This document shows positions 32,481 to 38,684 of a DNA stretch of 38,684 nt, in pieces. The translations under genes and the position numbers were made by a program. The notes under the pieces were generated by a model. The model was not told where the DNA came from, searched no databases, and worked only from the letters and a program-made list of their open reading frames with translations. The stretch covers positions 1 through 38,684 of the forward strand of contig JAKSKO010000018.1 in assembly GCA_024401715.1 (NCBI GenBank). Direction: 5' to 3'. Numbering within the stretch: the first letter of the stretch is position 1; the number at the start of each line of letters is the position of its first letter. Source of the stretch: Bacteroidales bacterium (GTDB taxonomy: Bacteria > Bacteroidota > Bacteroidia > Bacteroidales > UBA932).

Positions 32481-32505
32481 TAGTTCGGAAAAAAGAACAT
32501 CGGAA

Positions 32506-33126
32506 ATGGACTACGCAAAAGCAAAGAAATCACACCCTTGGCACGGTATAGATCCGGGTGATTCGTCATCAGACAAGTTCAAGGCATTCATTGAAATCGT
32601 TCCTACAGACCAGGTTAAATACGAGCTGGACAAGGAGAGCGGCTATCTGTCTATAGACCGTCCGCAGAAATTCTCCAACATTGTTCCCGCCCTGTACGGT
32701 TTCATCCCGAAATCGTATTGCGGAGACCATATGGCACACCTCACAAACCTTGCCATTGCACGTACGGATGTAAAGGGTGACGGTGACCCTCTGGATATCT
32801 GCGTCCTCACAGAGAAGGACGTAACCCACGGAGACATCATCGTGCACTGCAAGCCAATCGGCGGCATACGCCTTCTGGACCATGACCAGGCCGATGACAA
32901 GATTGTTGCCGTGCTGAAAGCCGATGCGGTGTACTCCCAGTACAACAACCTGGAGGAGCTTCCGCAGGATGTCACCCGCCGTCTGGTGCACTACTTCACC
33001 ACCTACAAGGACATTCCGGGCGACGCAAAGCAGCGCATCAAATTCATGGGCCTGTACAATGCCGAAGAGGCACGCCGCGTGATTGACGCTTCAATGCAGG
33101 ACTACCAGGAGTATATCAAACAGTAA
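32506..33126 (+). CDS. ppa: Inorganic pyrophosphatase, soluble family I
   Basis: A 206-residue soluble pyrophosphatase that hydrolyses pyrophosphate and drives biosynthetic reactions. The family I signature is DGDPLDICVL shortened from the metal-binding stretch GDGDPLDICV, followed by DDKIVAVL. I chose ATG at 32506 because an earlier in-frame ATG at 32455 lies upstream of the ppa promoter and adds an unrelated 17-residue extension that overlaps folC. The gene ends at 33126 and its stop overlaps the stop of the convergent ansA by 11 bases, with no terminator between them. Confidence 0.93.
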   Translation: MDYAKAKKSHPWHGIDPGDSSSDKFKAFIEIVPTDQVKYELDKESGYLSIDRPQKFSNIVPALYGFIPKSYCGDHMAHLTNLAIARTDVKGDGDPLDICVLTEKDVTHGDIIVHCKPIGGIRLLDHDQADDKIVAVLKADAVYSQYNNLEELPQDVTRRLVHYFTTYKDIPGDAKQRIKFMGLYNAEEARRVIDASMQDYQEYIKQ

Positions 33127-34153
33127 TCTCTCCTTTCAGATTGCAAGCAAGTTTGGCCGCGATGTCTGCATTGTCCAGACCGCTGCCCAGAAGGATAAAC
33201 AGTTTGGCAAGCATTGCCTCTGTTGTGGAATCGGCGCCGGATAGAACTCCGGCGTTTTTCATGTTCTTGCCCGTGGCGTAAAGGTCCATGTCCACCATGC
33301 CGGCAGGGCACTGGGTCACATTCACAACCACCTTTCCCATATTCACAGCCTCGCTTACGGCCTGGATGAACCAGTCTGCCGACGGGGCGTTGCCGGAACC
33401 GTAGGTCTCAATTATCACCGCGCGGGTTTCGGCGCCCAGAAGCACGTTCTTCACCACCTGCGGGGTTATGCCCGGGTGCAGTTTCAGAATGGAGACGCGT
33501 GTGTCCAGGCTGTCGTTGAGGCCAATCTGCAGGCTGTTCGTGTCTCCGCGGCGTATAAGGCCGTCATAATAGCGTATGTTGATGCCCGCTTCGGCCAGTG
33601 GGGGATAGTTGGGGCTGGAGAAGGCGCGGAAACTTTCGGCATTTATCTTTGTGGTGCGGTTTCCCCTCATCAGCTGGCCGCCGAAGAAGATGCACACCTC
33701 CGGAACCTTTGCGCTGCCGTCGGCATTCTTTGCTGCGGCAATCTCCACCGATGAAATGAGGTTCTCGCGGCCGTCCGTGCGCGGAACTCCTATGGGAAGC
33801 TGGCTGCCGGTTAGGATCACAGGTTTTCCCAGACCTTCTATGATGAAGCTGAGGGCCGATGCCGTGTAGGACATGGTGTCTGTGCCGTGCAGGACAACAA
33901 AGCCGTCATACCTGTTGTAGTTGTCCTTTATGATGCGGGCAAGCTTCACCCACAGGGCGGGATCCACGTTGGAGGAATCTATAAGGGTCTCAAAGGTATA
34001 GGTGTCTATGTGGATGTCGAATTTGTCCAGCTCCGGAACCGCAGCGCGTATCTGCTTGAAATCGAAGGGCATAAGCGCACCGGCCTGGGCATCTATCCTC
34101 ATTCCGATAGTGCCGCCGGTGTAAATCATCAGTATGGAAGATCTCCTGTTCAT
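33116..34153 (-). CDS. ansA: L-asparaginase, type I
   Basis: A 345-residue asparaginase of the cytoplasmic type I group. The first catalytic Thr lies in IYTGGTIGM (residues about 9-17) and the second in [15 protein letters not shown] (near 92-106). It hydrolyses asparagine to aspartate and ammonia. I chose the ATG at 34151-34153: a longer open frame to 34228 contains the promoter, so its extra 25 residues are not translated. There is no signal peptide at this start, in agreement with type I. The promoter is perfect and divergent from that of rpsO. Confidence 0.94.
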   Translation of the reverse strand: MNRRSSILMIYTGGTIGMRIDAQAGALMPFDFKQIRAAVPELDKFDIHIDTYTFETLIDSSNVDPALWVKLARIIKDNYNRYDGFVVLHGTDTMSYTASALSFIIEGLGKPVILTGSQLPIGVPRTDGRENLISSVEIAAAKNADGSAKVPEVCIFFGGQLMRGNRTTKINAESFRAFSSPNYPPLAEAGINIRYYDGLIRRGDTNSLQIGLNDSLDTRVSILKLHPGITPQVVKNVLLGAETRAVIIETYGSGNAPSADWFIQAVSEAVNMGKVVVNVTQCPAGMVDMDLYATGKNMKNAGVLSGADSTTEAMLAKLFILLGSGLDNADIAAKLACNLKGEITV

Positions 34154-34179
34154 TATCCAAGTTTTGCAAGTATCAAGGG

Positions 34180-34210
34180 CAAAAGTACAATTAATTATTG
34201 GCAAAGCAAA
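34180..34210 (-). promoter_or_regulatory. Promoter of ansA
   Basis: On the minus strand TACTTTTG (34180-34187) and TTTG (34207-34210) are separated by 19 bases, a textbook Bacteroidota promoter. It is 26 bases before the ATG at 34153. Confidence 0.75.
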
Positions 34211-34214
34211 CAAG

Positions 34215-34246
34215 TTTGTGAAATTCAAAACTTTATCTTATCTTTG
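34215..34246 (+). promoter_or_regulatory. Promoter of rpsO
   Basis: TTTG (34215-34218) and TATCTTTG (34239-34246) are separated by 20 bases and match the consensus perfectly. The -33 box is only four bases from the -33 box of the divergent ansA promoter. The transcript would start near 34250-34253 and carry a structured leader of about 80 bases. Confidence 0.75.
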
Positions 34247-34250
34247 CAAT

Positions 34251-34330
34251 CCTTTTGGGGAGGTCCCCATCAGGGCCGGATGGCGGAAGGTCCGCCGGAA
34301 GGCATTAATCCCAACAAAACCTTTTGCACT
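34251..34330 (+). promoter_or_regulatory. Structured 5' leader of rpsO, candidate S15 autoregulatory site
   Basis: Two hairpins lie in the roughly 80-base leader: GGGG/CCCC with loop AGGT at 34257-34268, and a longer one, GGCGGA/TCCGCC with loop AGG at 34282-34296, extended below by GCC/GGC (34275-34277, 34301-34303) across a purine-rich internal loop (GGAT opposite GGAA). S15 represses its own mRNA through structured leaders in several other phyla, each with a different RNA fold. The function here is inferred. Confidence 0.55.
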
Positions 34331-34606
34331 ATGGCAGAATACTTGCAGCCAGAGAAAAAGCAGGAGATTTTTGCGAAGTACGGAAAGTCAAATACAGACA
34401 CCGGCTCTGCAGAGAGTCAAGTTGCTTTATTCACCTACCGTATCGCTCACCTTACAGAGCACCTGAAATCAAACAAGAAGGACCATGGCACACGCCGCGC
34501 ACTTCTTAAGCTCGTAGGTAAACGTCGCAGCGTTCTTGATTACCTCAAGAGCAAAGACATCGAGAGATACAGAGCTATCGTTAAGGAACTGGGTCTCCGT
34601 CGATAA
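34331..34606 (+). CDS. rpsO: 30S ribosomal protein S15
   Basis: A 91-residue uS15 with the normal four-helix pattern: [39 protein letters not shown] carries the residues that contact 16S rRNA helices 20-22 (here cut to the core [29 protein letters not shown]), and [10 protein letters not shown] is conserved near the end. S15 starts assembly of the 30S platform. The ATG at 34331 is preferred: a much longer open frame upstream lacks family similarity and contains the rpsO promoter and leader. A terminator follows, then pnp in the conserved rpsO-pnp order. Confidence 0.96.
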   Translation: MAEYLQPEKKQEIFAKYGKSNTDTGSAESQVALFTYRIAHLTEHLKSNKKDHGTRRALLKLVGKRRSVLDYLKSKDIERYRAIVKELGLRR

Positions 34607-34622
34607 TTCGGATAGGTACAGA

Positions 34623-34661
34623 AAATGGGGGTTCGGACACAAGTTGTCCCACCCCCTTTTT
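34623..34661 (+). terminator. Intrinsic terminator after rpsO
   Basis: GGGGGT and ACCCCC form the outer stem and GGACA and TGTCC the inner stem, separated by small bulges, followed by five T residues. It separates rpsO from pnp, as in other bacteria where the two share only part of their transcripts. Confidence 0.85.
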
Positions 34662-34694
34662 CCTTAAAAGACACTACTTTTTTATAAATATTAT

Positions 34695-34735
34695 TAATTT
34701 TCTCCCATAGGGGGAGGCGGTTAAAAGCTGTAACA
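34695..34735 (+). promoter_or_regulatory. pnp leader with weak promoter box and small hairpin
   Basis: TAATTTTC (34695-34702) matches the -7 box with one mismatch. CTCCC and GGGAG form a five-base-pair hairpin at about 34702-34716, close before the pnp ATG at 34736. PNPase controls its own mRNA through a leader hairpin in E. coli; here this is only a possibility. Confidence 0.35.
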
Positions 34736-37009
34736 ATGAACATTATCAAAAAAACTATCACTCTGGCCGATGGCCGCGTGATCGAGATCGAAACCGGCAA
34801 ACTCGCAAAACAGGCCGATGGTAGCGCAGTGGTTAAAATGGGCGGCACAATGCTCCTTGCCACAGTATGCGCAGCAAAAGAGGTTAAGCCAGGAACTGAC
34901 TTCATGCCTCTTACAGTAGATTACAAAGAGAAATTCTATTCTGCAGGCCGTTTTCCGGGCGGCTTCATGAAGAGGGAAGGCAAGTCTTCAGACTACGAGA
35001 TCCTCATCTCACGTCTCGTGGACCGTCCTATCCGTCCTCTTTGGCCGGATGACTTCCACCTGGAGGTATTCGTAAACGTAACACTTATCTCTGCAGAGAA
35101 AGATATCCAGCCTGACGCTCTTGCAGGTCTTGCTGCATCTTGCGCTCTTGCTACAACAGACCTTCCGTTCGGCGGCCCTATCTCAGAGGTGCGCGTATGC
35201 CGCATCAACGGTGAGTTCGTAATCAACCCAACATTCTCTGAGATGGAGAAGAGCGACCTTGAGCTTATGGTTGCCGCCACAGAGGAGAACATCATGATGG
35301 TTGAGGGTGAGCTTAACGAGGTTTCAGAGCACGATATGCTTGAGGCCATCAAGTTCGCTCACGAGGAAATCAAGAAGCACTGCCGCGTTCAGAAGGAACT
35401 CATGGCAGAGCTTGGTACAGACGTCAACAAGCGTGACTATCCTCACGATGTAGAGGATGAGGCCCTCAAAGCTGCAGTTCACGATTTCTGCTACGACAAA
35501 TGCTATGCCCTTGCAAAATCCGCACGTCCTAAACACGAGCGTGAGGATGGCTTCAAGGCAATCAAGGAGGAGTTCCTTGCAACCCTCCCTCAGCCAACCA
35601 ATATCGAGGAGAAAGAGGCTTATGCCGAGACCGAGGCCCTTGTAGGCCGCTACTACCATGCAGTGGAGAAAGAGGCTATGCGCAACATGATTCTTGACGA
35701 GAAAGTACGCCTTGACGGCCGTCAGTGCGCAGAGGTTCGTCCTATCTGGTGCGAGGTTGACTATCTGCCATGCGCACACGGCAGTGCAATCTTCACCCGT
35801 GGCGAGACTCAGAGCCTTGCAACTGTAACCCTCGGTACGAAGATGGATATGAAAGAGACCGATGAGGTTCTCATCCAGGAGGATCAGCAGTTCGTGCTTC
35901 ACTACAACTTCCCTCCATTCGCAACAGGCGAGGCAAAGAGCCAGCGTGGCGTAGGCCGTCGTGAGATCGGTCACGGCAACCTTGCAATGCGCGGTCTGAA
36001 GGCCGTAATGCCTTTCGCACCGGAGAACCCATACGCAGTACGCGTGGTTTCAGATATCCTGGAGTCTAACGGTTCTTCATCAATGGCTTCTGTTTGCGGC
36101 GGCTGTCTTGCACTTATGGATGCCGGCGTCAAGATCAAGAAACCGGTTGCAGGCGTTGCAATGGGTCTTATCACAGACGAGGTTAACCCTAACGACCGTT
36201 ACGCAATCCTCACCGATATCCTTGGTGACGAGGATCACCTTGGCGATATGGACTTCAAGGTTGTGGGTACAGCTGACGGTATCACTGCAACCCAGATGGA
36301 TATCAAGGTTGACGGTCTTTCATACGATGTTCTGGAGAAAGCTCTGGAGCAGGCACGTCAGGGCCGTATGCACATCATGGGTGAGATGCTTAAGACTCTC
36401 CCAGAGCCACGTGAGGACTACAAACCATTCGTTCCTCGCATAGAGCAGCTCCGCGTTGCAGCAGAGTTCATCGGCGCAATCATCGGCAAGGGTGGCGAGA
36501 CTATCCAGAAGATACAGAAAGAGACAGGCACAGTTATCACCATCACAGAGGAACCGCTTCCAGGCGGTGGCAGCGAGGGTGTTGTTGATGTTGCTTCCAA
36601 CGATAAGGATGCAATGGAGAAAGCACTCAACTGGATCAAGGGTATCTGCGCTGTTCCAGAGGTTGGCGAGACCTACCATGGCAAGATCGTAAGCATCCTT
36701 GAGTTTGGTGCTTTCGTGGAGATTCTTCCTGGCAAAGAGGGTCTTCTCCACATCAGCGAGATTGCCTGGAACAAGACAGAGAAAGTGGAGGATGTGCTTG
36801 CAGTAGGCCAGGAGGTTGATGTGAAACTTCTTGAGGTGGACAGCAAGACAGGCAAGCTTCGCCTTTCAATGCGCGCCCTCACTCCGAAACCGGAGGGTTA
36901 TGTAGAGCCGGAGCGTCGTCCTCGTCCGCAGGGTGACCGTGGCCCTCGCCGTGAGGGTAACGACCGCGGTCCGCGTCGTGACGGCGATCGCAAGCCTTTC
37001 CGCAAATAA
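34736..37009 (+). CDS. pnp: Polyribonucleotide nucleotidyltransferase (PNPase)
   Basis: A 757-residue PNPase, a phosphorolytic 3'-5' exoribonuclease. Domains in order are: first RNase PH domain (about 10-150; [17 protein letters not shown]), an alpha-helical linker, second RNase PH domain (about 330-545; [41 protein letters not shown], all conserved), KH domain (about 565-630; [16 protein letters not shown]) and S1 domain (about 640-715; [28 protein letters not shown]). The last 30 residues are a tail rich in Arg, Gly, Asp and Pro ([19 protein letters not shown]), probably an RNA-binding extension. A strong terminator follows. Confidence 0.97.
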   Translation: MNIIKKTITLADGRVIEIETGKLAKQADGSAVVKMGGTMLLATVCAAKEVKPGTDFMPLTVDYKEKFYSAGRFPGGFMKREGKSSDYEILISRLVDRPIRPLWPDDFHLEVFVNVTLISAEKDIQPDALAGLAASCALATTDLPFGGPISEVRVCRINGEFVINPTFSEMEKSDLELMVAATEENIMMVEGELNEVSEHDMLEAIKFAHEEIKKHCRVQKELMAELGTDVNKRDYPHDVEDEALKAAVHDFCYDKCYALAKSARPKHEREDGFKAIKEEFLATLPQPTNIEEKEAYAETEALVGRYYHAVEKEAMRNMILDEKVRLDGRQCAEVRPIWCEVDYLPCAHGSAIFTRGETQSLATVTLGTKMDMKETDEVLIQEDQQFVLHYNFPPFATGEAKSQRGVGRREIGHGNLAMRGLKAVMPFAPENPYAVRVVSDILESNGSSSMASVCGGCLALMDAGVKIKKPVAGVAMGLITDEVNPNDRYAILTDILGDEDHLGDMDFKVVGTADGITATQMDIKVDGLSYDVLEKALEQARQGRMHIMGEMLKTLPEPREDYKPFVPRIEQLRVAAEFIGAIIGKGGETIQKIQKETGTVITITEEPLPGGGSEGVVDVASNDKDAMEKALNWIKGICAVPEVGETYHGKIVSILEFGAFVEILPGKEGLLHISEIAWNKTEKVEDVLAVGQEVDVKLLEVDSKTGKLRLSMRALTPKPEGYVEPERRPRPQGDRGPRREGNDRGPRRDGDRKPFRK

Positions 37010-37030
37010 TCAGGTTTTAGCCTATACTTG

Positions 37031-37069
37031 AAGATCAGGGTGACCGATGGGTCATCCTGATCTTTTTTT
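37031..37069 (+). terminator. Intrinsic terminator after pnp
   Basis: AGATCAGG and CCTGATCT form the outer stem and TGACC and GGGTCA the inner stem with a GAT loop, followed by seven T residues. It lies 22 bases after the pnp stop codon. Confidence 0.9.
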
Positions 37070-37185
37070 ATCGGCGGGTACGCATTTAGTTGCTATTTTG
37101 ACGCAGAAAAGGATACATCTTATCGCAGAAATTCCTTTCTTTGTAAAAAACCGAAATAAGGGTACAAATTTATATAACATAAAGT

Positions 37186-38594
37186 ATGAAACGTAGAGAA
37201 TTTCTAAAGGGGATCGGATTGACCGCCGCAGCGGCAACGGTTGCACCGAAATTGCTGGCCAGCCCTATGGGCCTGGTGCCTGCAGCAGACCCGGATAACT
37301 TCAATCCGGACACTACAGAGCCTGGTGAATTGAACAATATGGACTTCGGCATCAGGGAGCTGAAGGCCAAGATCAATCGTCAGATTACAGTAGTTGTGGT
37401 GGGTTACGGCAGCAGGGGCAAGACCTACTGCAGCTATGCAGAGAGATTCCCGGACCTTGTGAAGGTTGTTGGCGTAAGCGACATCAACCCTGTGAGGAAA
37501 GAGGCCTGCGCCCGTCTGTTCAACATTCCGGCCGAGCATCAGTTCGGTGATTTCCATGAGATTCTCTCCGTTCCCAAGTTTGCCGATGCAATGATTATCT
37601 GCACCCCGGACGATATTCACTTCGAGCCTTGCATGAAGGCCATGGACCTGGGATATGACGTCCTACAGAGAAAGAGTGCCGCCAGCTTCTTGCCAAATCC
37701 AGGAAGACAGGCAGAATCCTGGCAACCTGTCACGTTCTGCGTTATGCACCATACTTCATTGCAATGCGTGAGGTTGTGAAATCCGGTGCCATCGGAGATG
37801 TTGTGAGCGTGCAGCACATGGAGCCTATCGAGTACGGACACATGGCACACTCCTATGTGCGCGGTATCTGGAGAAATTCAGACCAGTCCACTCCAATCAT
37901 ACTTGCGAAGTCCTGTCACGACCTTGATATCATACGCTGGATAGTGGACAAGCCTTGCGAGAGCATCGTTGCCGACGGATCTCTGTATCTGTTCAAGAAG
38001 GAGAATGCCCCTGAAGGCGCCCCTATGCGCTGTACCGACGGCTGCCCTCACGAGAAAGACTGCCCTTATTCCGCAATCAAGATATATAAGGAACTCAAGC
38101 ACCATCTTTACGTGTTTGACAACCTGGACAGGAATGATGACGAGCAGATTATGGAAAGACTGCGTACCACCCAGTATGGACGCTGCGTATACCACTGCGA
38201 TAACAACCAGCCGGACCATTATGTCGCAAACATGGTGTTTGCGGGCGGCATCACCTCTTCTTTCAATATGGAGGCCTTCACTCTGCACGGTGGCCGCAGA
38301 ACCAGAATCATGGGTACAAGGGGTATGATTGACGGAGACATGGAGTCTTTCAGCGTTACCGATTTCAATACGCGGAGCCTTAAGAAATGGAATTTGAAGG
38401 TTGAGGAGATTGCAGACTACAAAGGTTCCGGCCATGGCGGCGGAGACCATGCTCTCTTCAGGGATTTCGTGGAGGCAGTGGCATTCCAGGACCCTTCAAA
38501 GCTTTCCAGCACAGTAGACGTCTCAATCGAGAGCCACCTCATGGGCTTCGCCGCAGAGCGCAGCCGCAAGAGTGGCAGGAAAGAAAAAATTTAG
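37186..38594 (+). pseudogene. Tat-exported Gfo/Idh/MocA oxidoreductase, broken by an internal deletion
   Basis: Two open frames together make one protein. The first (37186-37779) begins with a Tat-type signal (KRREFLKGIGLTAAAATVAP) and the NAD-binding fold (VVVVGYGSRGK, VVGVSDINP, DAMIICTPDDIHFEP, MKAMDLGYDVL). After codon GTC-CT near 37662 the frame is wrong; the correct continuation is in another frame (TEKECRQLLAKSRKTGRILATCHVLRYAP from 37669), joining the second open frame (37764-38594; MREVVKSGAIGDVVSVQ to the end). Between GYDVL and TEKEC the family has LLEKPVAQ, so about 22 bases, including the catalytic Lys motif EKP, are missing. Either the gene is dead or the assembly has an error there. 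The full-length family member has about 470-480 residues. Confidence 0.85.
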
Positions 38595-38684
38595 GACTTG
38601 AAAATCCTCACCCTTCCTTTCGATAGCATGTAAATATGTGTAATTTTTACAATTTTCAGAAATTGTTGTAATTACTTGCAAAAT
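38595..38684 (+). other. Non-coding end of the window
   Basis: Ninety AT-rich bases after the oxidoreductase gene. ACAATTT and AAATTGT form a weak inverted repeat near 38650-38668. I see no gene and no convincing terminator. Confidence 0.5.

Noticed and set aside
34154-34228. Longer N-terminus for asparaginase
   Set aside because: The added 25 residues are coded by DNA that contains the ansA promoter, so they lie upstream of the transcription start.
33887-34330. Extended reading frame upstream of rpsO suggesting a larger fused protein
   Set aside because: It runs antisense through ansA and then through the rpsO promoter and leader; S15 similarity begins only at the ATG at 34331.
37186-38594. 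Two separate genes (a short Tat-exported protein and a second oxidoreductase fragment)
   Set aside because: The protein similarity runs continuously across both frames when one frame shift is allowed, so one broken gene explains the data better.

Overview
The window looks like a chromosomal segment of a Bacteroidota bacterium, most likely order Bacteroidales. The evidence is the family set (DUF4252 proteins beside an ECF sigma factor, a DAHP synthase-chorismate mutase fusion, stand-alone TrpB2, dikinase PPDK, a five-helix fumarate reductase/succinate dehydrogenase b-type subunit), the rarity of Shine-Dalgarno sequences, and many perfect copies of the Bacteroidota -7 promoter box (TAnnTTTG), several with a -33 TTTG or TTG about 18-22 bases upstream. 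I cannot name genus or species from sequence alone.

Layout. 1-8238 is the distal half of the spc/alpha ribosomal operon: rpsN (tail only), rpsH, rplF, rplR, rpsE, rpmD, rplO, secY, map, infA, rpmJ, rpsM, rpsK, rpsD, rpoA, rplQ. It is broken by one unusual 184-base structured gap between rpsN and rpsH and closed by a strong terminator. 8328-12111 holds a membrane-anchored coiled-coil protein, a HemW with a shortened C-terminus, and an Xaa-Pro aminopeptidase. 12173-14065 is a four-gene, tightly packed unit: DUF4252 protein, ECF sigma factor, one-helix putative anti-sigma factor, second DUF4252 protein. 14119-15748 is a complete trp-type attenuation unit: promoter, 17-codon leader peptide with two adjacent Trp codons, terminator, then trpB2. 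After a bidirectional terminator comes pyrH (minus strand), divergent from sdhC-lpxK. frr-pheA-aminotransferase-aroG/CM-dusB (18483-23223) combines ribosome recycling with the Phe/aromatic pathway; tyrA is not in the cluster. 23242-26974 is a translationally coupled trio: lipid-kinase-like protein, secreted NMT1/THI5-like binding protein, and a membrane receptor with a SpoIIE phosphatase output, a likely signalling module. The minus strand then carries ppdK and a half-length PurL-like protein. folC (with an odd hairpin-rich in-frame insert), ppa, ansA (minus), rpsO (with a structured 5' leader), pnp, and a frame-broken Tat-exported Gfo/Idh oxidoreductase complete the window.

The observations I think most deserve a second look are: the trp attenuator in front of trpB2, the lipid-kinase/THI5/SpoIIE trio, the insert in folC, the rpsO leader, the rpsN-rpsH gap, the orphan PurL half, and the Gfo/Idh gene that has lost its EKP motif. 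No tRNA, rRNA, CRISPR array, transposase or phage gene was seen.
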